64,000 bases of DNA from Bradyrhizobium sp. JYMT SZCCT0428 (GCF_018131075.1 NZ_JAFCLS010000043.1:1-64000), one strand, 5' to 3'. Positions 1 to 9,715 are shown, numbered from the stretch's first letter. Notes: generated from the letters alone by a model not told the origin. Made by a program: numbers and translations.

Positions 1-59
1 TGTCAAGCCCCGGAATAAAAAATATTTCGCTTTCGCCGTCGGGCAAATCATCTCTACGA

Positions 60-420
60 GTTTGCGTTATCCCGTCCCACTCAGAGGGGCGTCGGCCGTC
101 GTCACGACGAGGGGCGGGTTGCGGTGGACGTAACAGTTGCGATGGACGGTCGCGGCTGAAGCGTACGGCGAAAGCGTGTGGTCCTGGCGCCCGTAACGGC
201 GTTAAGTCCTGCGGGAGCTAACGCTTCCGAGGGGCGACGGTGGCAATAGAGGCCGTCTCACCGGGGAGAGCGCGTCATAAGCCGTAAAGCCATTGCGCAG
301 GGAATGTCGGATGTTCTCCGCTGCCCTGTATGCTCATGTGCAGCATACTTATGCACAATCGCACATGAGACCGCGGGTGCAGCGCGCATCCGGCATTCCC
401 TGCGCCCTCTGAATTGAGAG
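60..420. repeat. Dispersed intergenic repeat block (probable)
   Basis: No reading frame here looks like a gene. The stretch has the texture of a long intergenic repeat that I remember as widespread in Bradyrhizobium and its relatives: a GGGCG-rich start, a GTGTGGTCCTGGCGCCCG segment near 176-193, and a stretch around 285-410 flanked by GCAGGGAATG near 297 and its near inverse CATTCCCTGCGCCC near 393. The identification rests on memory, since a second copy is not present in this window. The first 60 bases show nothing recognisable. Confidence 0.4.
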
Positions 421-484
421 GGCGGAGAATTTCTAGACAAAGCTCGGGCGCAACGCGTCGCGAGATCGCGAAGTTGCGTTTAAC

Positions 485-613
485 CGTCATCCCCGCGCAA
501 CGGCTTCGCCGTTGTCGCTGGAGGTGCGAGCGCAGCGAGCCTCGAAGGATGAATCGGCCACAGACGGGCCGTCGTCCTTCGAGGCGCGCAAGAGCGCGCA
601 CCTCAGGATGACG
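485..613. repeat. Long imperfect palindrome, REP-like
   Basis: Nested inverted repeats are visible: CGTCATCC at 485-492 pairs with GGATGACG at 606-613, AGGTGCG at 522-528 with CGCACCT at 597-603, and CCTCGAAGGA at 540-549 with TCCTTCGAGG at 575-584. Such elements usually lie between genes as mobile or structural palindromes. No protein is encoded. Confidence 0.6.
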
Positions 614-667
614 GGTCTTGGAGTGAACGCGGGGGGTCGACAGCAATGTGTGGCGCTGCACCATCCC

Positions 668-752
668 CGTCATTGCGAGGAGCGCTTGCGACGAAGCAAT
701 CCATGCCTCAGCAAGCGGAAATGTGGATTGCTTCGCTACGCTCGCAATGACG
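668..752. repeat. Palindromic element, REP-like
   Basis: CGTCATTGCGAG at 668-679 is inverted as CTCGCAATGACG at 741-752. Inner GAAGCAATCCA near 693 is matched by TGGATTGCTTC near 724. It sits just beyond the 3' end of glmU, a usual place for a dispersed palindrome, and may help end transcription. Confidence 0.65.
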
Positions 753-776
753 TGGAAAGAGCTCGTGCCCTCGCCC

Positions 777-2135
777 TCAACCTTCCTTCTTCGCCTTCGC
801 GCGCAGCTTCATCTCGCGGTAGCGCGCTGCGCCGCCGTCGCGGTTGTTCTGCGGGCTGCGCTCGACGGCCAGCGCATCGTCGGGCACGTCCTTGGTGATG
901 ACGGAGCCCGAGCCGATATAGGCGCCCTTGCCGATTTTCACCGGCGCCACCAGCGACGAATTGGTGCCGACGAAAGCGCCCTCGCCGATAACAGTCTTGT
1001 GCTTGAAAAAGCCGTCATAGTTGCAGGTGATGGTGCCGGCGCCGATGTTGGAATTGGCGCCGACATGGGCATCGCCGATGTAGGAGAGATGGTTGACCTT
1101 GACGCCGGCTTCGAGGTGAGCGGCCTTGGTCTCGACGAAATTTCCGATCCGCGCGCCATCGCCGAGCGAGGTGCCGGGCCGCAGCCGCGCATACGGGCCG
1201 ACGGACGCCTTCTTGCCGATCGAGGCCTGTACGATGTGCGAGAACGAATGGATCACCGCGCCGTCGGCGATGGTGACGCCGGGGCCGATCACCACGAACG
1301 GCTCGATGGTGACGTCGTTGCCGAAGGTGGTGTCGGCGGCAAGATGCACGGTTTCCGGCGCGATCAGCGTCACGCCGGCGTCGAGCGCTGCCTTGCGCAG
1401 CCGCGCCTGCATCACAGCTTCGGCTTCGGCGAGCTGCGCCTTGGTGTTGATTCCGCGCACTTCATCCTCGCTGGTTTCAATCACGACGGCCTCCAATCCC
1501 ATGTCCCTGACGAGTGCAACCGCATCGACGAGATAATACTCACCCTTGCTGTTGGCATTGCCGATCCGCTCGAGGATCGAGAGCGCCTTCTTGCCGTCGA
1601 ACGCCATCACCCCGGCATTGCACAGCGTGACCTTGCGCTCCTCGGCGCTGGCATCCGCATGCTCGCGGATCGCCACCAGCTGATCACCCTCGACGAGCAG
1701 CCGGCCGTAACCGGTGGGGTCGGCAGCGCGGAAGCCAAGTACGGCGATCGCGGCCCCCTTCTCCAGCGGCGCGCGCATTCGCGCAAACGTCTCGGCCGAT
1801 ATCAAAGGCGTATCGCCGAAGGCGACGATCAGGTCATCGGCGCCGCGCGCCAGCGCCTCGCGGGCCGCCAGCACCGCATGCGCGGTGCCGAGCCGTTCGC
1901 GCTGGATGAAGGTCGCGGCATCGGGACGTATCCGCGCAACCTCGTCGGCGACCGCCTTGTGATCGGGGCCGATCACGACGGCGAGCGAGGCGCCCGCGCC
2001 GTTCGGGGCGGCATCCAGCACATGCGCCAGCAGCGACTGGCCGGCCACCGGGTGCAGCACTTTCGGCAGCGAGGACCGCATCCGCGTCCCCTCGCCGGCC
2101 GCAAGCACCACCGTCAGGCTGGATCGAGCAGTCAT
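777..2135 (-). CDS. glmU: Bifunctional GlmU: GlcNAc-1-P uridyltransferase / GlcN-1-P acetyltransferase
   Basis: GlmU makes UDP-N-acetylglucosamine, the precursor of peptidoglycan and lipid A. It acetylates glucosamine-1-phosphate with acetyl-CoA and then couples the product to UTP in the cytoplasm. The protein has 452 residues, close to the usual 450-460. The N-terminal half opens with the nucleotidyltransferase signature [19 protein letters not shown] (residues ~11-29). From about residue 250 it becomes a left-handed beta-helix of hexapeptide repeats, including the acetyltransferase stretch [18 protein letters not shown]. It is transcribed alone, away from the next gene at 2306, and palindromes follow its 3' end. 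Nothing is odd about it. Confidence 0.97.
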   Translation of the reverse strand: MTARSSLTVVLAAGEGTRMRSSLPKVLHPVAGQSLLAHVLDAAPNGAGASLAVVIGPDHKAVADEVARIRPDAATFIQRERLGTAHAVLAAREALARGADDLIVAFGDTPLISAETFARMRAPLEKGAAIAVLGFRAADPTGYGRLLVEGDQLVAIREHADASAEERKVTLCNAGVMAFDGKKALSILERIGNANSKGEYYLVDAVALVRDMGLEAVVIETSEDEVRGINTKAQLAEAEAVMQARLRKAALDAGVTLIAPETVHLAADTTFGNDVTIEPFVVIGPGVTIADGAVIHSFSHIVQASIGKKASVGPYARLRPGTSLGDGARIGNFVETKAAHLEAGVKVNHLSYIGDAHVGANSNIGAGTITCNYDGFFKHKTVIGEGAFVGTNSSLVAPVKIGKGAYIGSGSVITKDVPDDALAVERSPQNNRDGGAARYREMKLRAKAKKEG

Positions 2136-2305
2136 GAGAAGTCCTCAAATATCAGGGCCAAAGGCAACGGCGCCGTCTTTAGGTGTTTTCGCTGTGAGAG
2201 GAAACCCGATTCGCCGTCCCGCAAAGTTCCGGATTCAAGATCATGGCAGAATTCCTGTTAATGTTTGACCTGTGATTCGGCGGGCCTCGGGAGGGCCAAA
2301 GACGT

Positions 2306-3706
2306 TTGGCCAAGAATTCCGACCATCGCGCTGGCGGCCTCGAGACGGACGATACCGGCGGCGTGCTGAGCGGTTTTCTGGCCGAGGAAGAGGATCTCGA
2401 CCGCCGCGCGCTGTGGCGGCTCGGATCGTGGGGCGTCGGTGCGGTGGCCGCGGTCGTCGTCGCCGTGATGGCGAACCAGACCCAGTTTGGATGGAAGCGC
2501 GACCAGATGGCCGCGACCGATCTCGGCCAGCGAGCGCAGCAGATCCAGAATGTTGCCAATCAAACGGAACGCGAGGCGCGACGGCTCGCCGCGGCCATCG
2601 ATACGCTCAACAGCGATCGCGACCGGCTCTATGCCCGCGTCACCGGCCTGGAACGCGGGCTGGACTCCGTGACCGGGTCCATCGCCCGCCAGAATTCCGC
2701 CGCGGCATCGCCTGCCCCGGCAGCGCCTTCGCCTGCCGAGCCCCAAGCTACCCAAGCCGCGCAAACTCCCGCTCCCGCCGTGGCGCCGGTGGCGACACAG
2801 ACGGCCGCGGCAACGCCTGAGAAATCCGTCGCCAATCCAGTCCCGACCGAACCCGGCTCGGCGGCGGCTTCATCCGTTGCCAAGGATCCGGCCAAAGAAT
2901 CTGGCAAGGAAACAGCCAAGGAAACGATCAAGACCGAGTTGCCGAAGGTCGAAGCAAGGAAGACCGACCTGGCAAGGTCTGAAGCCGCCAAAGCTGAAGC
3001 GGCGAAGCCTGAAGCGGTAAAGTCCGACACGGCGAAAATCGATACCGTGAAGATCGAAGTTGCGAAGGCCGACGCGGCGACGCCGGCGACGCCGCTGGTC
3101 GCCTCACAGTCCTTCATGGCGCCGCCCGATCCATCCGCCACCAAACTGGTCGAACCCACCAAGCCCCTGAGTTCGGTGATCGCGAGCCCGATCCCGGAAG
3201 TGGTGGCGGCCGCACCGGCAACGGACGCCGAGGCGGACGAGGAAACCGGTCCGAAGGTTGCGATCCAACGCACCCAATTCGGGGTCGATCTCGGCACCGC
3301 CAATTCGGTCCCCGGCCTGCGCGCGCTGTGGCGCGGGCTGTTGAAATCGAGATCGAACGCGCCGCTCGCCGCGCTCCGCCCGATCATCGTGATCAAGGAA
3401 AGCACCAACGGGCTCGGCATGCAGCTTCGGCTGGTGGCAGGTCCCATCAACGACGCCGGAGCTGCCGCCCGGATCTGCGCCGTCCTGGCCGAAAACAAGC
3501 GGAACTGCGAGACGGCGATCTTCGACGGCCAACGGCTGTCGCTGACTGGCGACAGCCCCGCGCCTGCACCGGGCGCAAAACCCGCGCCGCGCCGGCGGGG
3601 TGCGGTGGCGAAACGAGCGGCCGTGGTCGCGGAGGACCCGGCAAAGAAGCCGGAAACAGCGGCAACGACCGCGGTCTCGTCCTGGTTCGGCAAGCGAGGC
3701 CAATAG
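2306..3706 (+). CDS. Membrane-anchored coiled-coil protein with SPOR-like C-terminus
   Basis: This is a protein of 466 residues of unknown function. A cytoplasmic N-terminus of about 35 residues is followed by one membrane segment (about 38-56, GVGAVAAVVVAVM). Next come a coiled coil (about 65-115), a long Ala/Pro/Lys low-complexity linker (about 125-280) with many alternating Ala-Lys units, and a compact C-terminal domain (about 360-420). The segment LRLVAGPINDAGAAARIC in that domain resembles a SPOR peptidoglycan-binding fold. The inferred layout is a periplasm-spanning, septum-directed protein. The start is a TTG at 2306 behind GGGAGG at 2289-2294; no in-frame ATG or GTG precedes it. The function is inferred from architecture only. 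Confidence 0.7.
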   Translation: MAKNSDHRAGGLETDDTGGVLSGFLAEEEDLDRRALWRLGSWGVGAVAAVVVAVMANQTQFGWKRDQMAATDLGQRAQQIQNVANQTEREARRLAAAIDTLNSDRDRLYARVTGLERGLDSVTGSIARQNSAAASPAPAAPSPAEPQATQAAQTPAPAVAPVATQTAAATPEKSVANPVPTEPGSAAASSVAKDPAKESGKETAKETIKTELPKVEARKTDLARSEAAKAEAAKPEAVKSDTAKIDTVKIEVAKADAATPATPLVASQSFMAPPDPSATKLVEPTKPLSSVIASPIPEVVAAAPATDAEADEETGPKVAIQRTQFGVDLGTANSVPGLRALWRGLLKSRSNAPLAALRPIIVIKESTNGLGMQLRLVAGPINDAGAAARICAVLAENKRNCETAIFDGQRLSLTGDSPAPAPGAKPAPRRRGAVAKRAAVVAEDPAKKPETAATTAVSSWFGKRGQ

Positions 3707-3847
3707 ATATTTCATTGTAGTACAAGGGGTTGCGGCCAGACTCTGATCCGTTTTTGCCGCCCCTTAATGTCCTGTGGTGGCTTGTCCCGCCGGCCATTCC
3801 CGACCATATTCGCCCCGCCATCCATCCAAGCCCGAGAAAATGCCGCT

Positions 3848-4228
3848 GTGAAAAAAATTCCGTTCCGGCTGACGCCCTATCAGGTGCAGTTCCTGTTGGT
3901 GGTCGGCTTCGTCACCGTCGGCTACGCGCTCTATCTGCGCTATCTCGCGGTCGAGTTCTCCACCGTCGCGCTGGCGTGCGACGCCGGCCTGCAGACGATG
4001 ATCTGCAAGGCCCGCACGCTCGCCACCACGCTGTTCAAGAATTCGGTGTTCGGCATCGTGGCGCTGATCATCGCGGTGCTTCACGTGATGCGGCCGTCGA
4101 TCGTACTGCTGACCGGTGGGCTGATCGCGGCCGGGCTTGGGATCGTGCTCTATAATGTGGTGCTGTCGGGGATCGCGATCGGGCTGCTTATTTTGGGGTT
4201 TGCACGGCCCGCGCCCGCCACAGCGTAA
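3848..4228 (+). CDS. Small integral membrane protein
   Basis: This protein of 126 residues is mostly hydrophobic, with about three to four membrane segments (FLLVVGFVTVGYALYL, FGIVALIIAVLHVM, IVLLTGGLIAAGLGIVLY, IAIGLLILGF) and no recognised domain. I chose the GTG at 3848 because the protein then begins with a basic cap, VKKIPFR, directly before the first helix; an in-frame start at 3767 would add a non-hydrophobic tail. Its last 41 bases overlap the 3' end of ndvC on the other strand. Whether it serves glucan synthesis is unknown. Confidence 0.6.
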   Translation: MKKIPFRLTPYQVQFLLVVGFVTVGYALYLRYLAVEFSTVALACDAGLQTMICKARTLATTLFKNSVFGIVALIIAVLHVMRPSIVLLTGGLIAAGLGIVLYNVVLSGIAIGLLILGFARPAPATA

Positions 4229-5813
4229 GCGCGAGCAGGAAGTAGATCGCGCAGGTCCACATCGCCTGCCAGTTCTGCGCGCCTTCGTTGAACCCGATAT
4301 AGAGCATGGCCAGCACGAGCAGTCCGGCAAAGGCCGATTCGGCGATCGGGCGCGTGCCCTCCTTCGGCCGGTTGACCAGCATCAAGGCGGCAAACGGCAC
4401 CACGGCCATGGTCAGCGAAGCGAACGGAAAATCGCGATAGCGCGGATCGAACGCAAAACCGAGCGCGGTCTCCGCGCCGATCACCGTGGCGACAACCAGC
4501 GTCAGGCCGAGCAGCACTGAGAGCACCGATCCGGTCCGGCCATCGCGCGGGCCGAGCAATTCGAGGAAGGTCGGCAGCGGCCGTCCCGACATCACAGCGT
4601 TGGCGCAGAGCATCGGCGACGCGATCGCGGCCGCCAACAGCGCCCCCCATTGCAGCCAGCCGCCGGTCCCGTAGCTCTCGTAGAACATCTTGTCGGCGGC
4701 GACGCCGAGCAGCATGCCGGAAATCGTCGCGGACGTGCCGACCGCAAGCCAGGCGGCCAGCCGCGGCTGCCACGGCCGCCGCCGCAACGTCAGCCAGCCC
4801 GCGAGAAACACGAAGAAGCTGAGCGCCATGCCGCATCCCATCTGCAGCTTCCAGAACGGGAAATTGCTGATCTCCTGGCCGGGCGGATATTTCACCGCCC
4901 GCTGGGCGGCATCGATCAGGCCCCAATAGCCGCCGACGGTGCCCTCGAGCTGGCGCTTCCACGGCTGGTCATAGGCCTCGATCAGGTTGACGCGAAAGCC
5001 TTCGCGCTTGGCGAGATCGAGAATTTCGGAAACGACGCGCGCCTGGTTGGTGCGCGACGGCAGCGCGCCCTCGCGCATCCGCCCGGCGCTGGGCCAGCCG
5101 GTCTCGCCGATCAGGATCTCCTTGCCCGGAAAGGCGACCGCGATCCGCTTGCGGATCGAATCGACATGGGAGGCGGCAAACTTCGCGCGCACCGGCATGT
5201 CTTCCCAGTACGGCAGGATATGAATCGTGACGAAGTCGACGGCATCGTAGATCTCACGGTTGCGCAGCCAGAATTCCCAGACATCGGCATAGGTGACGGG
5301 AATGGAGACCTGTGCCCTGACCGAGCGGATATGGGCGGCGAGATCGGACGCCGTCATTTCACCGCGCAGCAGCACCTCATTGCCGACCACCAGAGCAGTA
5401 ATGACACCGGGATATTGCTTGGTCAGGCCGACCGTGATCGCGATCTGGGAAGCGTTCTTGATCTGGTTGCTGGAGAGCCAGATGCCCTGAATGACCTTCA
5501 GCCCGACCTTGGCGGCAAGGGCCGGAACCTGATCGAGCCCGTTCTCGATCGAATAGGTGCGCACGCAATCGGTGATCTTGGCGAGCTGCGCCAGATCCTG
5601 CGCGATCTGGTCGGCACCGATATGGGTGGTCGGAATCAGCGGCGTCTGCGCGTCGCGGAACGGCGCGTAGGAAACGCATTGCAGTTTCGCGTTGGGATCG
5701 ATCGGGGCGCGCACAAGCATGATCGGTGTGGCCAGCCACCACCACACGGCCGCGATCATACCAAGCGATGTCAGGAGAAGCGCCAGCGGCGTACGAAGAG
5801 AAATCAGTTCCAT
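4188..5813 (-). CDS. ndvC: NdvC-like membrane GH17 protein for cyclic beta-(1,3),(1,6)-glucan
   Basis: NdvC of Bradyrhizobium is needed for beta-1,6 linkages of the periplasmic cyclic beta-(1,3),(1,6)-glucans that support osmotic adaptation and nodulation. This protein of 541 residues has an N-terminal membrane helix (about 10-30), a GH17 glycosyl-hydrolase fold (about 40-310) with the acid/base motif VVGNEVLLRGE (~143) and the nucleophile motif GETGWPSAG (~236), then six or seven C-terminal membrane helices. It is divergent from ndvD and ndvB, the order described for Bradyrhizobium. An AGG lies directly against the ATG, an unusually short ribosome-site spacing. Assignment rests on fold and gene order. 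Confidence 0.85.
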   Translation of the reverse strand: MELISLRTPLALLLTSLGMIAAVWWWLATPIMLVRAPIDPNAKLQCVSYAPFRDAQTPLIPTTHIGADQIAQDLAQLAKITDCVRTYSIENGLDQVPALAAKVGLKVIQGIWLSSNQIKNASQIAITVGLTKQYPGVITALVVGNEVLLRGEMTASDLAAHIRSVRAQVSIPVTYADVWEFWLRNREIYDAVDFVTIHILPYWEDMPVRAKFAASHVDSIRKRIAVAFPGKEILIGETGWPSAGRMREGALPSRTNQARVVSEILDLAKREGFRVNLIEAYDQPWKRQLEGTVGGYWGLIDAAQRAVKYPPGQEISNFPFWKLQMGCGMALSFFVFLAGWLTLRRRPWQPRLAAWLAVGTSATISGMLLGVAADKMFYESYGTGGWLQWGALLAAAIASPMLCANAVMSGRPLPTFLELLGPRDGRTGSVLSVLLGLTLVVATVIGAETALGFAFDPRYRDFPFASLTMAVVPFAALMLVNRPKEGTRPIAESAFAGLLVLAMLYIGFNEGAQNWQAMWTCAIYFLLALTLWRARAVQTPK

Positions 5814-6094
5814 CCTCCGGGCGGGGCCCGTCGATTAGCTGGTCACCGGCGTTCTGCCAAGAGTGATATGCCGGCAGGATAGACCTAATCCAGCCAATCC
5901 CCTGCGACGATTTTACCACGCCGCGATAAAGTTGTGAGTTTGCTGGACAAAATCCGAAATAACCGTCATGGGAATCCGGCAGCGTCTCCGCCGCATTGGG
6001 GACCAATTTGGACGGCAACTAGCCAAGCCATCACGAGCCGCCGGAATTGCCATTTCGGGCATCTCCTGCGGGCATGAAACAAGTCGGGGAATGT

Positions 6095-6679
6095 ATGCGT
6101 CGAAGTGGGCCTGATCTCAAAAATGCGGTTTTGCGCCACCTTGCCGTTGCCGGCCTTGTTGCAGGCTTGGCCCTCCTGACCGGATCGGGCGGGGCGTTCG
6201 CCCAGAGCGGCACGCCCGCCCCGGACCAGCCCGGCAAGCCGCCGGCGGCCAATGCGGCCGACCCGACCAAGGATAATCAGCGGAAAACCGACGAATTCGT
6301 CGAGGCTACCCAGGCCATCAACGGCCCCGGCGGGAACCCGGAATGCGTCTGGCTCGGCCGGCGCGTGGTCCGCCTGATGTGGCGCGACGACCTCGATACC
6401 GCATTCCGGCATCTCGACCTCTACGACCGGTTCGGCTGCCCCGGCGGCCATGTCCAGGCGACCTTCCGCTGCCTGACCCGATTCGGCGGACAGATCGACG
6501 ACAAGGTGCCGAGGAGCCTGGACGACAGGGTTCACGCCTGCTGGATCAATCCGGCCGCACAGCCGCAGGCCGCCGTCGCGGCCAACCCGGCCGCGCCTGC
6601 CCCCGCAACCGCCGGCAACGCGGCACCCGCCCCAGCTCCCTCGCCCGCTCCCAGCGCCAGCCCGACGCCAGCGAAGTAA
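6095..6679 (+). CDS. ndvD: NdvD-like periplasmic protein of the beta-glucan locus
   Basis: A third gene, ndvD, is reported between ndvB and ndvC in Bradyrhizobium japonicum and needed for normal cyclic glucan synthesis; this gene has that position. The product has a signal peptide (basic start, hydrophobic LAVAGLVAGLALLTG, cleavage near AFAQ), a central domain with four cysteines (ECVW, RFGCPGG, FRCLT, HACWI) that could form two disulfides, and a Pro/Ala-rich tail. I prefer ATG 6095, preceded by CGGGGA, over in-frame ATGs at 6047 and 6074, because it puts the signal peptide at the N-terminus. The biochemical role is unknown. The symbol rests on position rather than on a compared sequence. Confidence 0.65.
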   Translation: MRRSGPDLKNAVLRHLAVAGLVAGLALLTGSGGAFAQSGTPAPDQPGKPPAANAADPTKDNQRKTDEFVEATQAINGPGGNPECVWLGRRVVRLMWRDDLDTAFRHLDLYDRFGCPGGHVQATFRCLTRFGGQIDDKVPRSLDDRVHACWINPAAQPQAAVAANPAAPAPATAGNAAPAPAPSPAPSASPTPAK

Positions 6680-6898
6680 GCGCCCAAGGCCTTGCAATTA
6701 AGGCCTGCAATATCGGCTCGAACGGAACGAACGTGATTATTCAGCGTTTGTTCAACTCCGCGCCCTTAAAACGCCATGGCGTCATATCAGTTGAGAATTC
6801 GCACGGCAGGACTATTCTTAAACCTGCCGCCGTGTCGGTCGAACCTAGGGGACGGGTTCGCTTTCCCCTTTCTAGGCCCCGTTATGGTTTAGCCGCCG

Positions 6899-9715
6899 AT
6901 GCGCGCCGTCGTCGCCGTTCTGCTGTTTGTGACCGCAGCTCACGCTGCGTTGTGGGGTCTGTTCCAGGACAAGCAGCCGGCACCCGATTTCCGTGGAATT
7001 TTGCCGAGCCTTTCCTATACGCCGTTTGAGCCGGGGCACACCGTCGTTGAGGATGACGCGGAGAAGATTCGCGCCGATATGAAAAAGCTCTCGACGCTGA
7101 CGCGGGCAATTCGCCTGTACGCGTCGACGGAAGGCAACGAACTGGTGCCGGCAATCGCCGCGGAATTTGGCCTCAAGGTTACGGTGGGCGCCTGGATCGA
7201 CAAGGACAAGGACCGCAACAAGCGCGAGATCGAGGCGGTCATCAATCTCGCGCGAAAAAACAGCAACGTCATCGGGGTGGTCGTCGGCAACGAAACCATC
7301 TACCGGGGCGAACAAGTCCCGATCGAGAATCTTGTCGCTCTGCCGGACCTTGACTCCGAAGGTGCACGCATCCAACGCGAAGAGGTACAGCGGCTGCAGG
7401 AAGCGGAAGCCCAGCCTGAAGACAAGCGGGCTGAAGCGATAAAATGGACGACTGCACAAAACAACGTGTTTCGTCTGGGGCGGCTGATCCAGCGGATCAA
7501 GAAATCCGTCAACGTTCCCGTGACGACAGGCGAGATCTGGAACATCTGGCGCGATTATCCGCAGTTGGCCAACTCCGCTGACTTCATTGGCGCGCACGTG
7601 CTGCCCTATTGGGAAAACTTCACGGACAAGCAGGCGGTCGATCAGGCCGTCGCGATGTACCAGCTGTTGCGCGACCAGTTCCCGGGCAAACGGATCGTAA
7701 TTGCCGAGTTCGGCTGGCCGAGCGCCGGTTACAATCTGCGCAATGCCGAGCCCGGCCCATTCGAGCAGGCTGCGGTGCTGCGCAATTTCGTCGCGCGTGC
7801 CGACGCCATCGGCATGGACTACAACATCGTCGAGGCGATCGATAAGCCCTGGAAATTCAACGAAGGCGGCGTCGGACCCTATTGGGGCATTCTGGATGCT
7901 TCCCGCGAACCCAAATTCAGCTGGACCGGCCCGATCGTCAATCTGAACTACTGGAAGCTGGCGCTGATCGCGCTCCTGGTCGGCATCCTGTTGTCGCTGC
8001 CGATCCTGCGGCTTGAAAAGCCCACCGTGATGCAGGCGCTGGTGCTGTCAGCGGCCGCCAACGGCGTCGGCGCCTGGGCCGCCACCGTGTTCGCTTACTG
8101 GGACGGGCACTATTTCGTGCTCGGCTCGGCCTTCGCGCTGACGCTCGGCCTGATCCTGCTGGTGCCGCTGGTGCTGATCGCGATGGCCCGGATCGAGGAA
8201 ATCGCGGCGGTCGCCTTCGGGCACGGCCCGCGCCGGCTGATCACCAAGAGCGCGCCGCTGGCGCCCGCCACCATCGGCGAGAACGTTGCCTTCCCGAAAG
8301 TGTCGATCCACATCCCCGCCTATTTCGAACCCGTCGAGATGCTCAAGCAGACGCTCGATGCGGTGTCGCGGCTCGACTATCCGAACTTCGAATGCGTCTG
8401 CATCATCAACAACACGCCGGATCCGGCATTCTGGCAGCCGATCCAGGATCATTGCCGCTCGCTCGGCGAGCGCTTCAAGTTCATCAACGCCGAGAAGGTG
8501 CAGGGCTTCAAGGCAGGCGCGCTGCGCATCGCGATGGAGCGCACCGCGACCGACGCCGAGATCATCGGCATCATCGACGCCGACTATGTCGTGCATCCGG
8601 ACTGGCTGAAGGATCTCGTTCCGGTCTTCGCCGACCCCCGCGTCGGCCTGGTGCAGGCGCCGCAGGAGCATCGCGACGGCGACCTGTCATTGATGCACTA
8701 CATCATGAACGGCGAATATGCCGGCTTCTTCGACATCGGCATGGTCCAGCGCAACGAGTTCAACGCGATCATCGTGCACGGCACGATGTGCCTGATCCGC
8801 CGTTCCGCGATGGATATGGCCGGCGGATGGTCCAGCGACACCATTTGCGAGGACACCGATCTCGGCCTGACCATCCAGCAGCAGGGCTGGCTGACGCACT
8901 ACACCAACGTCCGCTATGGCGAGGGCCTGCTGCCCGACACCTATGAGGCGTTCAAGAAACAGCGTCACCGCTGGGCCTATGGCGGCTTCCAGATCGTCAA
9001 GAAGCACTGGCGGCGCTTCCTGCCCGGCGGGAGCCGGCTTTCACCGGATCAACGCCGCGAATTCTCGCTGGGCTGGCTGAACTGGCTCGGCGCCGAGAGC
9101 CTCGGCGTGGTCGTGGCGATCCTCAATCTGATCTGGGTGCCGATCGTGGCGTTTGCCGACATCGCGATTCCCGACAAGATTCTGACGCTGCCGATTATTG
9201 GCGCCTTTGTCGTCTCGCTGGTGCATTTCATCTCGCTCTATCGCCTGCGGGTGAAGATCAAGGCCGGGCAGATGCTGGGCGCCATGATCGCGGCGATGAG
9301 CGTGCAGTGGACGGTGTCGCGTGCCGTGGCCCAGGGCCTGATCACCGAGCATCTCGCCTTCGCCCGCACTTCCAAGGGCGGGCTATCGCGGATGTCGATC
9401 GAATTCCAGGCGTTCTGGGAGGCCGTGATCGGCGTGCTGCTGCTGGTCGGCGCCACCGTGCTGGTGGTCATGAACGGCTACAAGCAGGTACGCGAGATCT
9501 ACATCTTTGCGGGCGTGCTGGTGCTGCAAAGCCTGCCGTTCCTCGCGGCGGTCGCGATCGCGCTGCTGGAGAACTCCCGGATCAACTCGTTCGCCTTCTG
9601 GCGCGACGGCGCGGTGCGCACGGCGGAACTGATCGGGATCCGTCCGGTCCGGCTGCCGACGGTCGCGCGCCCCTCCCAGCCGGTCGCATCCGAGATTCGC
9701 CGGGAAGCCAATTAA
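6899..9715 (+). CDS. ndvB: NdvB-like beta-(1,3)-glucosyltransferase, GH17 + GT2 fusion
   Basis: NdvB polymerises glucose from UDP-glucose into the beta-1,3 backbone of cyclic glucans at the inner membrane. The 938 residues contain an N-terminal membrane anchor, a GH17-like periplasmic domain (about 30-330; VVVGNETIYRG and IAEFGWPSAGY, ~270), membrane helices (about 355-440), and a processive GT2 domain. The GT2 motifs are in order: HIPAYFEP (~470), IIDADY (~558), ICEDTDLGL (~650) and KQRHRW (~686). More membrane helices follow to about 900. The GH17 part may remodel or cyclise the chain. The 219 bases before it contain a small hairpin (6687-6706) and no gene. Confidence 0.88.
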   Translation: MRAVVAVLLFVTAAHAALWGLFQDKQPAPDFRGILPSLSYTPFEPGHTVVEDDAEKIRADMKKLSTLTRAIRLYASTEGNELVPAIAAEFGLKVTVGAWIDKDKDRNKREIEAVINLARKNSNVIGVVVGNETIYRGEQVPIENLVALPDLDSEGARIQREEVQRLQEAEAQPEDKRAEAIKWTTAQNNVFRLGRLIQRIKKSVNVPVTTGEIWNIWRDYPQLANSADFIGAHVLPYWENFTDKQAVDQAVAMYQLLRDQFPGKRIVIAEFGWPSAGYNLRNAEPGPFEQAAVLRNFVARADAIGMDYNIVEAIDKPWKFNEGGVGPYWGILDASREPKFSWTGPIVNLNYWKLALIALLVGILLSLPILRLEKPTVMQALVLSAAANGVGAWAATVFAYWDGHYFVLGSAFALTLGLILLVPLVLIAMARIEEIAAVAFGHGPRRLITKSAPLAPATIGENVAFPKVSIHIPAYFEPVEMLKQTLDAVSRLDYPNFECVCIINNTPDPAFWQPIQDHCRSLGERFKFINAEKVQGFKAGALRIAMERTATDAEIIGIIDADYVVHPDWLKDLVPVFADPRVGLVQAPQEHRDGDLSLMHYIMNGEYAGFFDIGMVQRNEFNAIIVHGTMCLIRRSAMDMAGGWSSDTICEDTDLGLTIQQQGWLTHYTNVRYGEGLLPDTYEAFKKQRHRWAYGGFQIVKKHWRRFLPGGSRLSPDQRREFSLGWLNWLGAESLGVVVAILNLIWVPIVAFADIAIPDKILTLPIIGAFVVSLVHFISLYRLRVKIKAGQMLGAMIAAMSVQWTVSRAVAQGLITEHLAFARTSKGGLSRMSIEFQAFWEAVIGVLLLVGATVLVVMNGYKQVREIYIFAGVLVLQSLPFLAAVAIALLENSRINSFAFWRDGAVRTAELIGIRPVRLPTVARPSQPVASEIRREAN

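Noticed and set aside
648-2261. A 537-residue open frame on the plus strand across glmU
   Set aside because: It is the antisense shadow of glmU in high-GC DNA: no domain and unnatural composition, whereas GlmU on the minus strand is complete.
4650-5882. A 410-residue plus-strand frame across ndvC
   Set aside because: Antisense shadow of ndvC, rich in Arg, Gly and His with no recognisable fold.
6687-6706. Hairpin AGGCCTT/AAGGCCT after ndvD as a terminator
   Set aside because: The stem is short and no T-run follows, so ndvD and ndvB may still be co-transcribed.
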